Assembly: GCA_021810045.1 (NCBI GenBank)
Contig: JAJZJR010000005.1
Span: 39,685-103,684 of the forward strand
From: Thermoplasmata archaeon
GTDB lineage: Archaea; Thermoplasmatota; Thermoplasmata; Thermoplasmatales; Thermoplasmataceae
Direction of reading: 5' to 3'
Length of the DNA stretch: 64,000 nt
In this document: in pieces, positions 26,330 to 34,510 of the stretch
How the letters are laid out: each line of letters starts with the position of its first letter
Position numbering within the stretch: position 1 is the stretch's first letter
Notes under the pieces: generated by a model
What the model was told of the DNA's origin: nothing
What the model saw: the letters and a program-made list of their open reading frames with translations, nothing else
Database searches by the model: none
Translations under genes and position numbers: made by a program

Positions 26330-27604
26330 TCAGATACTCAGTGAAAGCAATGTAAGGGTCAATACTGGGAATCCGATGATGAATCCCACTTTCATGTAAT
26401 AGCCAGTGGAAATTCTGATACCGCTCTTCCTGTTAAGCGTGTGGATCCAGACAAGTGTGGCAAGGGAACCTATTGGTGTGAACTTTGGTCCGATATCGTT
26501 ACCTACCACGTTAGCATAGACAAGGTTCAATGGGCCATGAACACTGGACAGGGCAAGGTTTCCCAGCATGATGGACGGGAGATTGTTCATGATGCCTGCA
26601 ATTGCAGCAAACAGGTAACCACTGAAGAGTACCCTTAATGGAGGGTATAGGGTGTTCATGGAGTTAAGAACACCAGAGAGGATCTGGGTCATACCCTCTC
26701 TGCCCATGCCAAATACAACAAGGTACATACCAAGAGAAAAGAGAACGATCTGCCATGGGGCTTCTTTTAGCGGTTTGGCCAAATCAACCTTCCTGTTTAT
26801 TCTTGCTATCAGCAGCAGTAAGACTGATGCGGGTACTGCTATTATTGAAACAGGTAGTGAGAAATAACCCCCAAGGGAGTATGCCAGGAGCAGGATTATG
26901 ATCATGGGAAGACTGATCCTGAAGATGAAAGGGTCTCTGATTACAGTATGTTCATCCCTCATCTTGCTCATGTCAAAGAATCCGGGGATCTCCTTTCTGT
27001 AGAACAGGTAAAGGAAAACCACACTGGCCAATATGCTTACAACATCAGGCAGGAGCATTTTGAAGGCATACTCCATGAATGATATGCCGAAATATCCTGC
27101 AGTTATGATATTAACAAGGTTACTTATGATAAGGGGAAGGCTTGACGAGTCCGCAATGAACCCTGTTGCCATTATGAAGGGTATGATTCTTTTCTGCTCC
27201 ACGTTGGCCCTTCGAAGCAGAAGGTAAATGATTGGAGTCAGTATGAGGGCAGTCCCATCGTTGGCGAACACAGCAGATATTCCGGCACCAAGGAGGATCA
27301 CCAGGATGAGCAGTACTTTACCGTTTCCTCCTGAAAATTTTGCCACTTTTATGGCTGCGAATTCAAATACTCCTGCCTCGTCGAGAATCAGGGAAATAAT
27401 TATTATTGCAACAAAGGTGAATGTTGCATTCCATATGATGTCCCAGACTGTAACAATATCCTGAAAGTTGATAATTCCAAAGATAAAACTGATTGCTGCT
27501 CCTATGAGTGCGGAATATCCTATTCCAATGTTTTTCGGTCTAAGGATCACCAGCAGGAGTGTACCAACGAATATTATTACAGACAAAAGGAAGAAGAGGT
27601 TCAA
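26330..27604 (-). CDS. arsB: Arsenite efflux permease ArsB-type
   Basis: A 424-residue membrane protein with about 11-12 segments and the family features FANDGTALILTPIIYLLL and GFIADSSSLPLIISNLVNI, typical of ArsB and related ion transporters. Lying last in an arsR-arsC-arsB string, it should extrude arsenite. The ORF ends in LTLLSLSI at 26330, and the 165 bases beyond hold no gene. Confidence 0.9.
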   Translation of the reverse strand: MNLFFLLSVIIFVGTLLLVILRPKNIGIGYSALIGAAISFIFGIINFQDIVTVWDIIWNATFTFVAIIIISLILDEAGVFEFAAIKVAKFSGGNGKVLLILVILLGAGISAVFANDGTALILTPIIYLLLRRANVEQKRIIPFIMATGFIADSSSLPLIISNLVNIITAGYFGISFMEYAFKMLLPDVVSILASVVFLYLFYRKEIPGFFDMSKMRDEHTVIRDPFIFRISLPMIIILLLAYSLGGYFSLPVSIIAVPASVLLLLIARINRKVDLAKPLKEAPWQIVLFSLGMYLVVFGMGREGMTQILSGVLNSMNTLYPPLRVLFSGYLFAAIAGIMNNLPSIMLGNLALSSVHGPLNLVYANVVGNDIGPKFTPIGSLATLVWIHTLNRKSGIRISTGYYMKVGFIIGFPVLTLTLLSLSI

Positions 27605-27611
27605 CTGGAAC

Positions 27612-27998
27612 TCACTGTTTCAGTTCTTTTACTTTATTTTCTATAATATCTCTTATTTCCCTGACCTTTTCCAGAGGCTTCCCTTTTGGATCTTCAATAC
27701 CCCAGTCGACTACTTTCTTCTTCATTTCCACTGCAATTGGCCTCGGGCAGGCTTCTTCCACGGAACAACCCATTATTATGACGAGATCTGCCTTCCTGAC
27801 CATTTCTTCAGTCATTATCCTGGGGGTGTTGCAACTGATGTCCACTCCTTTCTCCTTCATTGCCTCCACAGCTGTATTATTTATCCTGTCTCCAGGGAAC
27901 GTTCCGGCACTTTCACAGTCAAGCCCGTACTTTTTGCCGAATCCTTCTGCCATCTGGCTTCTTCCAGCATTTTCAATGCAAACAAACAGATATTTCAT
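27612..27998 (-). CDS. arsC: Arsenate reductase, low-molecular-weight phosphatase type
   Basis: Reduces arsenate to arsenite for export. The 128-residue protein has the P-loop VCIENAGRS (Cys7-x5-Arg13), and Cys78 and Cys84 in GCSVEEAC. This corresponds to the redox pair of the thioredoxin-coupled enzyme, with one residue less between them. It lies seven bases before arsB, and its ATG directly follows the arsR stop with no gap. Confidence 0.92.
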   Translation of the reverse strand: MKYLFVCIENAGRSQMAEGFGKKYGLDCESAGTFPGDRINNTAVEAMKEKGVDISCNTPRIMTEEMVRKADLVIIMGCSVEEACPRPIAVEMKKKVVDWGIEDPKGKPLEKVREIRDIIENKVKELKQ

Positions 27999-28376
27999 TT
28001 ATCGTCTCCTTCCAATCAACTTAAGTAGCAGTGGTATGGCATCATTATCTGTGAGACTGTAATAATGCCATTTTCCACGCTGCTCTCTTTTGAGCAGACC
28101 AGCTTTCTCCATTAGCCTGAGGGAACTGGAAATTGCCGGTTGTTTCAATTCAGAAACAGCTGCAATCTGGCAAACGCACATCTCTCCCCTGGACAGAAGC
28201 AAAAGCAGTTTAATCCTTGTCCTGTCAGAAATGGCCTTCAATAAACGCTCTGCCTCAAGGATTTCATTTCTTGCCGGTTCCTGATCAAGGTTTTCTGCTA
28301 TTTTCTTAATCTGTTCAATGGATTCCATTGAGCATATTCCCTTTTTCACTACTTCTTCAGGAGTTACTTCACTCAT
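27999..28376 (-). CDS. arsR: ArsR-family repressor
   Basis: A 125-residue winged-helix protein. Residues 65-69 are EMCVC, the metal-binding box of ArsR (Cys67, Cys69), inside the recognition-helix region that continues SELKQPAISSSLRLMEKAGLL. An extra N-terminal part of about 40 residues contains Cys15. First gene of arsR-arsC-arsB; it should repress the operon until arsenite or antimonite binds. A perfect palindrome lies just upstream of its TATA region. Confidence 0.93.
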   Translation of the reverse strand: MSEVTPEEVVKKGICSMESIEQIKKIAENLDQEPARNEILEAERLLKAISDRTRIKLLLLLSRGEMCVCQIAAVSELKQPAISSSLRLMEKAGLLKREQRGKWHYYSLTDNDAIPLLLKLIGRRR

Positions 28377-28422
28377 GTTCCGGCCTTAATATGAAAACAC
28401 ATCAACATATATTAATATGATT

Positions 28423-28437
28423 TATAGAGTCTCTATA
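28423..28437. promoter_or_regulatory. Perfect palindrome upstream of arsR, candidate ArsR operator
   Basis: TATAGAG-T-CTCTATA has seven-base perfect arms around one base. It lies next to an A/T-rich TATA-like stretch (28406-28420), about 47-61 bases before the arsR start. Location and symmetry fit the operator of a dimeric repressor. Confidence 0.45.
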
Positions 28438-28543
28438 CAAGATGAATCCCCGGAACTCATGAATGCAATGAGTTCTTCCATCTTCCCGGATGATAAATTA
28501 AAAAACAGGATAAATCTTATAGAAACTGGATATTCCCATTCTC

Positions 28544-29482
28544 ATGATAGGAGCAATTCTGGCTGGTGGGTACGGAAAAAGACTAAAGCCCATTACAGAT
28601 GAAGTACCAAAGGCATTGGTCCAGATCAGAGAAAATTATACTATAATGGACAGGCAGATTTTTGACTTCCAGAATATGGGAGTCAAGGAAATTTACATTC
28701 TTTCAGGGTATCTTGGGGACAAGATTGAGGAAAGATATGGAGAAGAGAAATTCGGAATTAAATTTCATTACCTCAGGGAAGCCAAACCTATTGGCACTCT
28801 TTTCTCCATTAAGAACCTGCTTTCGGAAAGATCTGATGAGGACGTCATTCTCAGGAATGGGGACACAGTAACAGATCTAAATTTCAAGAGATTTGTCCAG
28901 TTTGCCCAGGAGTCTTCCTACTGGCTCACAATGTTCGTAGTGAAGATGAAGAGTCCTTTTGGAATAGTGGACATTCTGGGTGACCAGGTTACGGAATTCA
29001 GGGAGAAGCCTCAGCTGAATCATTTCATCAATGCCGGGATATATTATATCAGGAAGGAAGCATTTGGGGCATTCCAGGCTGATTATGTGGACAAGGAGAT
29101 AGAAACCACAGTTTTCCCTGTTCTCGCCAAGAAAAAACTAACTGGCGCCTATTCGGAGGAAACTTTCTGGATGGGGATAGACAGTGAAAAGGATCTTGAG
29201 CAGGTCAGGAAGGAATACTCCAACAGGAAGGATTTCCCATGGGGATACGTAAAGAACCTTTACGAGGGAAACGACAGATCATTCCAGGAGTATTTCATAA
29301 AAGCTGGAGAACAGACAACCATAGACCCAGGCCCCAACAGTATTGTTCGTATAATATCGGGTCGTGGAACATACACAACAGGAGAACCTCACAAGTATCT
29401 CTACCAGGATGTTATACAGCTTAAAAGTAATACGAAATTCGAACCAATCGAAAATTCCAGGCTTGAAATCATCTCAATGTAA
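28544..29482 (+). CDS. Nucleotidyltransferase with a C-terminal cupin-like region
   Basis: A 312-residue protein. The N-terminal 220 residues are a sugar-1-phosphate nucleotidyltransferase: GAILAGGYGKRLKPITDEVPKAL, then RNGDTVTDL in the metal position and EKPQLNHFINAGIYYI. The last 70 residues (GEQTTIDPG, IVRIISGRGTYTTGEP, YLYQDVIQLKSNT) read like a small beta domain of cupin type rather than the hexapeptide helix of the homologue at 2747-3844. The sugar and nucleotide are not known. It stands alone on this strand, about 106 bases downstream of the ars palindrome. Confidence 0.82.
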   Translation: MIGAILAGGYGKRLKPITDEVPKALVQIRENYTIMDRQIFDFQNMGVKEIYILSGYLGDKIEERYGEEKFGIKFHYLREAKPIGTLFSIKNLLSERSDEDVILRNGDTVTDLNFKRFVQFAQESSYWLTMFVVKMKSPFGIVDILGDQVTEFREKPQLNHFINAGIYYIRKEAFGAFQADYVDKEIETTVFPVLAKKKLTGAYSEETFWMGIDSEKDLEQVRKEYSNRKDFPWGYVKNLYEGNDRSFQEYFIKAGEQTTIDPGPNSIVRIISGRGTYTTGEPHKYLYQDVIQLKSNTKFEPIENSRLEIISM

Positions 29483-29598
29483 TGAAATTTTTTGAATTTT
29501 TCACTCATTTTTTTCCAAATTTTCTATCATTCATGCTAATTTTACAAGCTCATGCGAAACTACGATTTTCGAATTATCTTAAAACAACGAGTGGGAAA

Positions 29599-29607
29599 GT
29601 TTAATAT
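29599..29607 (+). promoter_or_regulatory. TATA box of the 119-residue hypothetical gene
   Basis: GTTTAATAT about 28-36 bases before the ATG at 29635. It is separated from the start only by the palindrome at 29614-29627. Confidence 0.5.
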
Positions 29608-29613
29608 CTAAAA

Positions 29614-29627
29614 GACGATAAATCGTC
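29614..29627. promoter_or_regulatory. Palindrome between TATA box and start, candidate operator
   Basis: GACGAT-AA-ATCGTC has perfect six-base arms. It covers the expected transcription start region, so a bound dimer would block initiation. The factor is unknown. Confidence 0.45.
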
Positions 29628-29634
29628 GGTTTCT

Positions 29635-29994
29635 ATGGCCGTTATGACTAGGGAAGTGCTGTTAAAGGCACTTGAGAAAACCTATGGACGTAAGGGGATG
29701 GTCAGGGGAGACGTAGAGGATCTTTGTGACTTTATCCTTTCATTCTTCGGTTACGAGGATTACGTCCTGGATAACGTCCTTTCAGCACCAGAAAGAGACG
29801 TATTCTACAACCTTGAGGAGTACGGTTTCCTGGAAACGCACCGAGAAGAGGTAAATATAATCAAGGGAAGGTCCTGGCGAATAAACCAGTGGACATACAA
29901 GAAAGACAACATCTACAAAGCCGCAGATGGCGTAGAGGAAGAAGAACCCGAACCCAATATTTACGACGAAATCTTCAAGGAACTAGGCAACTAG
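29635..29994 (+). CDS. Hypothetical small protein, possibly winged-helix
   Basis: A 119-residue acidic protein, no membrane segment. The N-terminal 90 residues (TREVLLKALEKTYG, DVEDLCDFILSFFGYEDYVLDNVLSAPERDVFYNLEEYGFL, WRINQWTYKKD) read as helices followed by a beta wing, like small archaeal winged-helix proteins. The tail is rich in Glu and Pro (EEEEPEPNIYDEIF). No family recognised. The strong TATA box and the palindrome before it support a real, regulated gene. Confidence 0.65.
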   Translation: MAVMTREVLLKALEKTYGRKGMVRGDVEDLCDFILSFFGYEDYVLDNVLSAPERDVFYNLEEYGFLETHREEVNIIKGRSWRINQWTYKKDNIYKAADGVEEEEPEPNIYDEIFKELGN

Positions 29995-30040
29995 GAAACC
30001 TGAAAAAAATGTGGTATAAAACCCACTTCTTTTGTTCTGC

Positions 30041-31141
30041 CTAAATGTAGGTTATACTCTTGGGGAAAGTGTTGAACGGCTTGCATTTTCCATTCTGGAA
30101 ATAAACCGTGTCCTCAATTCTGACACCGCCTTTGCCGGGGAGGTATATGCCAGGTTCTATGGTGAAGACAGAATTTTCTATCATTGGTTTCTTGTTGTCT
30201 GGAACAAGGTATGGGTCTTCGTGCACGGAAATACCAAGGCCATGGCCAAGTCTATGGATGAAATTGTTTCCGTAACCTTTTCTGCTGATTATTTCACGTG
30301 CAATCCTGTCGGCATCAGCATATGTGGTTTCAGGGTTAAGGGATTCTATGGTGGTTTCCTGAGCCTCCCTGTTGACCTCATAGATTTCCTCCATTTCCGG
30401 TGCAGCCCTGTCTATGTATAGCGTTCTGGTGGTATCTGAAGCATACCCTCTGTATCTTCCCCCAAAATCAATTATTATGGGTTCATACCTGGCAATTTTT
30501 CTTTCCGATGGGGTATGATGGGGGACCGAAGAGTTCTCTCCTGCTGCAACTATAGACTCAAAGGCAGGCACATCAAGTCCTCTCTTCTCAAAATTCTCCG
30601 CAAGCTTCACTGCAACGGACTTCTCAGTAACTCCTTCGGAAACAAAGTCAAGAGTGTCTTTCAGGGATTCTTCCGATTTCCGTACGGCAGTTGAAATGTT
30701 TTCCATTTCCTCACGGTCCTTTACCATTCTCAGGGCACTGGTGTAGCTGTCACCAAGTATTTCCTTTGAGTTGGAGTTGTGGAATAGAGGTGCGTAATGG
30801 AAGTACGGGAGGAGGCCGTCTATTGCGACCGTTGAGGCATTGATTTTTTCCAGGTAATCCCTGGCAATCCTGTGAGGGTTCTGTTCATCTGTCCAGGGTC
30901 GTACATCATCGATCCAGGTGTGAAGGTGAAGCTGTTCCTCCATAAGCTTTGGAGCAAGTATGAAGTGTTCATCACGGGATATAAACATGAGTGTCAGTCT
31001 TTCGTGGCTTTCCGTCTCAAATCCGGTGAAATAGAAGAAATTTGGCCCGGTTGGAACCAGGAACGCGTCTATTTTGTTTTCTGCCATCAATTCCCTAAGT
31101 TTTTCAACTCTTTCCTTCTGATAACTAAAAGTTCCTGCCAT
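30041..31141 (-). CDS. pepQ: Xaa-Pro aminopeptidase / prolidase (M24)
   Basis: Removes residues adjacent to proline from peptides. The 366-residue protein has an N-terminal creatinase-like domain and a C-terminal pita-bread domain. The metal ligands are visible: Asp in IIIDFGGRYRGYASDTTRT, His in HRLGHGLGISVHEDP, and Glu in FTIEPGIYLPGKGGVRIED. Cytoplasmic. It follows the ABC permease gene with 57 bases between; shared transcription is possible, and a peptide-uptake link would then be natural but is unproven. Confidence 0.93.
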   Translation of the reverse strand: MAGTFSYQKERVEKLRELMAENKIDAFLVPTGPNFFYFTGFETESHERLTLMFISRDEHFILAPKLMEEQLHLHTWIDDVRPWTDEQNPHRIARDYLEKINASTVAIDGLLPYFHYAPLFHNSNSKEILGDSYTSALRMVKDREEMENISTAVRKSEESLKDTLDFVSEGVTEKSVAVKLAENFEKRGLDVPAFESIVAAGENSSVPHHTPSERKIARYEPIIIDFGGRYRGYASDTTRTLYIDRAAPEMEEIYEVNREAQETTIESLNPETTYADADRIAREIISRKGYGNNFIHRLGHGLGISVHEDPYLVPDNKKPMIENSVFTIEPGIYLPGKGGVRIEDTVYFQNGKCKPFNTFPKSITYI

Positions 31142-31198
31142 TTAATGCACCTGTATTGAAGTATAAGGATGATAGAAATTAAACTCTCTTATTAAATG

Positions 31199-32800
31199 TC
31201 AGGCACTGAACCTTTTTTCAGAGTATTTGTAGAGCCTCATCCACAGCAGGTACGTGATGATAACTATGAGGAATACCATGAAGACATCAATGGCGTCAAC
31301 AAAAAGCAGGTTTCCTTCTGCTATTCCCTTGGTGATAAGCATCATCAGGCCGTTGTTCACGGAGTAGGTCTTCCCGCCAATGGTGGTATATTCACCAATC
31401 ATGAGGCCCCCCCAATAGCTGCTGAATGCCGCCACTGAACCTGTAATCAGTCCGGGAATAATTGCAGGAAACGAAAGGTATCGCATTTTTCTGAAACCTT
31501 TTATGTTGAAGGTTCTGGTGACCAGCTTTAAATCCCGGGGAATTGTTGTCGCCGTTCCATATACGTTGAAGAAGATATATGCGGCAGCGGAGAGAAATGT
31601 CACAAGAAGGACATTGAAGTTGTAGGCAAGAGTTTCGCCAATGAATCCCGACAGGAACGGTGTGAGGTAGACGACAATCAGCGGGAAAAGGATCGGGGCT
31701 GGAATGGAATAAACAATCTGGAATATCCCTGTTCCAACTCTCCCTGAGGAACCCCTGCTCCCAAAATAGATGGCCATGGGAACCATGGTCAGGAAACTCA
31801 CCAGGAATACTATGGATATTCGAAGAAGATCGTATGCGGTTGCTACAGTAAGCTGCCACAATACAGACAGGTCAGTAAGGTAAACAACGAAAGCTGTTCC
31901 AAATCCGGCAATGGCAACAAAGTAAACTGAAACGCCGAAAATAAAGAGAAGAATACCTCCAACAATTATGTTCAGTGACCGTTCCGAGATATGGAGTTTT
32001 CTGGCTCTTTTCTGTGTAGGATTTCTGTTGGCAATTATGGAATTCAGTGAATAGACGGCATTAACGCCGGAAGTCAGGACCTGGGTAACTCTCCCTCCTA
32101 TTGCTGAGACGAATTCGTTCCGTTCCCTCTTTTCAGCTTTCTGCTGTTCATCTGGGAGATTCAGATCGAAAGTATAGCTTGTGGTTTTCTTTAGAAGTGG
32201 GTTGATAATGAAATAGAAATTGAGGGCAATTGCAATTATCAGGAATCCTATGAGAATAATGATCTGTGCAAACTGTTCACTGGCTGCCAGCGATACAGCT
32301 AGTGAACCTACACCGAATACGGTGTAATGGATTGATCCGATTGAGATAACCTCACTGAGGGTTATGTAGAAAAGGCCGCTTGCAAAGGATGGCATTATAT
32401 TGGATATGATGTGGGGAAAAGAGGCTGGAAGGTACAGGTACCTGATCCTTGAGAAAAGACTCATGTTGTACACCTTGGAGACCTGGAAATATTCCTCAGG
32501 TATGTGTATGGTTGCCTCGTAGACTCCAAGGATTATGTTCCAGATCAGAGCCGTAAAGATCAGGAAATCGGCGGCAGCACTGACTCCAAGCGGGCCGCCA
32601 ATCCTCCTGATGAAAAACACCAGGATAATTGGGAAAAATGAGATCACAGGTACGGCCTGGAGAATATTTGTTACAGGAATAATGATGGCTCCGGCAGCCT
32701 TTATTCTCGCTGCAAGAATTCCAAGAAACAGTGCCGTAATTATGGACAGTATCATCAGGAGCCAGATTCTGAGGAAGGTGTCGCCGATGGCCAGCCACAT
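31199..32800 (-). CDS. ABC permease with two fused membrane domains (NitT/TauT-like)
   Basis: A 533-residue protein holding two binding-protein-dependent permease domains in one chain. The first is about residues 1-200, with YFQVSKVYNMSLFSRIRYLYLPASFPHI near 105-132. A basic linker follows (about 215-275, EQQKAEKRERNEF, NPTQKRARKLH). The second domain is about 280-530, with KLVTRTFNIKGFRKMRYLSFPAIIPG. Each domain carries the EAA-like loop that contacts the ATPase. No ATPase or solute-binding gene is adjacent, so these must be elsewhere. The start is ATG 32800; the frame stays open about nine codons before it. Confidence 0.85.
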   Translation of the reverse strand: MWLAIGDTFLRIWLLMILSIITALFLGILAARIKAAGAIIIPVTNILQAVPVISFFPIILVFFIRRIGGPLGVSAAADFLIFTALIWNIILGVYEATIHIPEEYFQVSKVYNMSLFSRIRYLYLPASFPHIISNIMPSFASGLFYITLSEVISIGSIHYTVFGVGSLAVSLAASEQFAQIIILIGFLIIAIALNFYFIINPLLKKTTSYTFDLNLPDEQQKAEKRERNEFVSAIGGRVTQVLTSGVNAVYSLNSIIANRNPTQKRARKLHISERSLNIIVGGILLFIFGVSVYFVAIAGFGTAFVVYLTDLSVLWQLTVATAYDLLRISIVFLVSFLTMVPMAIYFGSRGSSGRVGTGIFQIVYSIPAPILFPLIVVYLTPFLSGFIGETLAYNFNVLLVTFLSAAAYIFFNVYGTATTIPRDLKLVTRTFNIKGFRKMRYLSFPAIIPGLITGSVAAFSSYWGGLMIGEYTTIGGKTYSVNNGLMMLITKGIAEGNLLFVDAIDVFMVFLIVIITYLLWMRLYKYSEKRFSA

Positions 32801-32902
32801 TGTGTAATATATGTCAAAGCTGGTCGCCAGGAATCATCACCCCCATCACTCTCCATAATTCTTCTGATTAGGATATAAACAGGTGGATGTAATAATTTAC
32901 TA

Positions 32903-33292
32903 TCAGAAACCTCGCCTTCCACCAAACAGACTGAAGAGCAGCATGGAAAAGAGCCCTGCACCAACAAGGCCAAGAAGGGTCTTGGGACTGTCCACCATCA
33001 GGTGTTTCAGCGGTTCCTTTTCAGGGTCAAATCTGTCAACATGTACGGAGTAGTGATCTTCAAATTCCACGGCATGAACACCTCTCCTGGACCCTGGGAG
33101 GGTAGCTCTCCAGTCGGCAATCTGTCCCTTCCTTTCTCCTACAGAACGGTGGAAAAGACCACTCTCAGCGGGATGAGGGACTATGTTTCCATTCCTGTCG
33201 GTCTTGGGAATCTCTGTTGTCCCATATGAGAGCACACTGGCTATAACTGTATTCCAGAAATCCGGGGAACTGTCATAATTTCTTTGAAACAT
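32903..33292 (-). CDS. Small protein with one C-terminal membrane anchor
   Basis: A 129-residue protein. The soluble part (residues 1-103) is polar with WNTVIASVLSYG, KGQIADWRATLPGSRRGVHAVEFEDHYSVHVDRFDP. One membrane segment follows (about 106-122, LLGLVGAGLFSMLLFSLFG) with a GGRRGF end. There is no signal peptide, so it looks tail-anchored. It is on the same strand as the double-domain permease, 102 bases upstream, and may be a subunit of that transporter. Not recognised; the coding call is by composition and context. Confidence 0.6.
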   Translation of the reverse strand: MFQRNYDSSPDFWNTVIASVLSYGTTEIPKTDRNGNIVPHPAESGLFHRSVGERKGQIADWRATLPGSRRGVHAVEFEDHYSVHVDRFDPEKEPLKHLMVDSPKTLLGLVGAGLFSMLLFSLFGGRRGF

Positions 33293-33365
33293 TGAACAAC
33301 ACCAATAACTCTTCTAATGAAATAAGTTTAATGAAAAAAGCAAATAACGTGAATGAAGAAGCAGT

Positions 33366-34289
33366 TTATCTGCTCCGGGCAAATTCCTCATCCAGGAGCA
33401 GTGACACAACGAAATTCGGTTCATCCACTATTTCGCTTATTCTAAGGTTTCCTGCAACGCTGCAAAGGGCAAACGCCTCGTTTTCAGTGAACCCTTTCTC
33501 CATGAGCACCTGGATCATGTCGAGCACTGCTTCCTGTGCCGCACTGTACAGGTCAGGCCCTATGCCCATGGAAACCATCTGTTTACCACTTTCTTCAACG
33601 GAGGATAAAAGTCTCGGGTATTTGAGCGGGAAATTTTTCTTCAGGGTCACAACAGCATCAACCTGTGCTGAAGTTTCAATGGCAGTACCGCATACTTCTC
33701 CGTCTCCCTGTGATGCATGAGGATCAGCAAATGACAGTAGTGCACCTTTTACATTCACGGGCAGAATAAGCCTGGCACCTTTCTTCAGAAGCTTGTTGTC
33801 CATATTTCCTCCAAAACTCTGCGGGGGGATCATTCCATACTCGTCCTTTGAAGGAGATGTGCCCACAACCCCAAGGAAAGGCCTCACGGGAATCTTAACT
33901 CCTTTCAGGGAATTGCCCCGTACCGTTGCGAACCCGTCTTTTATATCCCATATGAACAGCTCTTCACTGAACCTGAATTTCAGGAGCCCAAAATCCTTCA
34001 TTATGGCTGTCCAGCCCCAGTTTCCGGTGCTGATATTCCTGATTTCAACCTCTATGGCATCACCAGGTTCAGCACCTTCTATGTAAACAGGACCAGTTGC
34101 CCCGTCAAGCTTGCTCCCGTCGATGCCAGCCATATCGTCGGTGGTGTAATTTTCCTGGATCTGCATTGTAGAGGAATCGGGGATTATGACCCTGAATTCC
34201 TCACCCGGTTTGACAGTGGCAATGGGGCTGTTATCCGGATGCCACTTGAAATGAACGTTTCCTTCTTTTGTTCCGTCTATGACCTGCAA
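33366..34289 (-). CDS. fmdA: Acetamidase/formamidase family protein
   Basis: A 307-residue protein of the FmdA/AmdA family: VKPGEEFRVIIPDSS near the start, GPVYIEGAEPGDAIEVEI, GKGNS-like RGNSLKGVKIPVRPFLGVVG, and DPHASQGDGEVCGTAIET with the conserved GDGE. It hydrolyses formamide or short amides to ammonia and the acid. Whether it deals with formamide from histidine breakdown is an open idea; hutU and formiminotransferase are in the same window but far away. Single gene. Confidence 0.88.
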   Translation of the reverse strand: MQVIDGTKEGNVHFKWHPDNSPIATVKPGEEFRVIIPDSSTMQIQENYTTDDMAGIDGSKLDGATGPVYIEGAEPGDAIEVEIRNISTGNWGWTAIMKDFGLLKFRFSEELFIWDIKDGFATVRGNSLKGVKIPVRPFLGVVGTSPSKDEYGMIPPQSFGGNMDNKLLKKGARLILPVNVKGALLSFADPHASQGDGEVCGTAIETSAQVDAVVTLKKNFPLKYPRLLSSVEESGKQMVSMGIGPDLYSAAQEAVLDMIQVLMEKGFTENEAFALCSVAGNLRISEIVDEPNFVVSLLLDEEFARSR

Positions 34290-34311
34290 GCTGTTTCTAC
34301 CTCCTAGATTG

Positions 34312-34394
34312 TAAAATGGGGAAATCCAAATTATCCAGGAATGCCTGATATGAAATATTCCTTGGAATAAGTGGTACCATATGTTCCCATTTTA
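34312..34394. repeat. Nested imperfect inverted repeat
   Basis: The outer arms TAAAATGGGGAA (34312-34323) and TTCCCATTTTA (34384-34394) are complementary apart from one extra G. Inside them TCCAGGAAT (34334-34342) and ATTCCTTGGA (34357-34366) pair with one bulge. The 83 bases can fold as one long hairpin. They lie between the starts of two divergent genes (fmdA and the second MFS gene). No ORF within. Confidence 0.5.
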
Positions 34395-34510
34395 GTATTG
34401 AAATAGCTGCTTTCAAAGATAAATGTATGTTTTTGGCTTAGAAGGAAATTATAGTCACTTAATTATCCATATTTTTAGGTATCTGGATAAAATCCCCTCA
34501 TGTTGCATTA

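Noticed and set aside
27468..28028. 186-codon plus-strand ORF across arsB/arsC
   Set aside because: Antisense to arsC and the end of arsB, which are clear family members with intact motifs.
32755..32973. 72-codon minus ORF between the permease and the tail-anchored protein
   Set aside because: Overlaps both in another frame, no pattern, no ribosome site.
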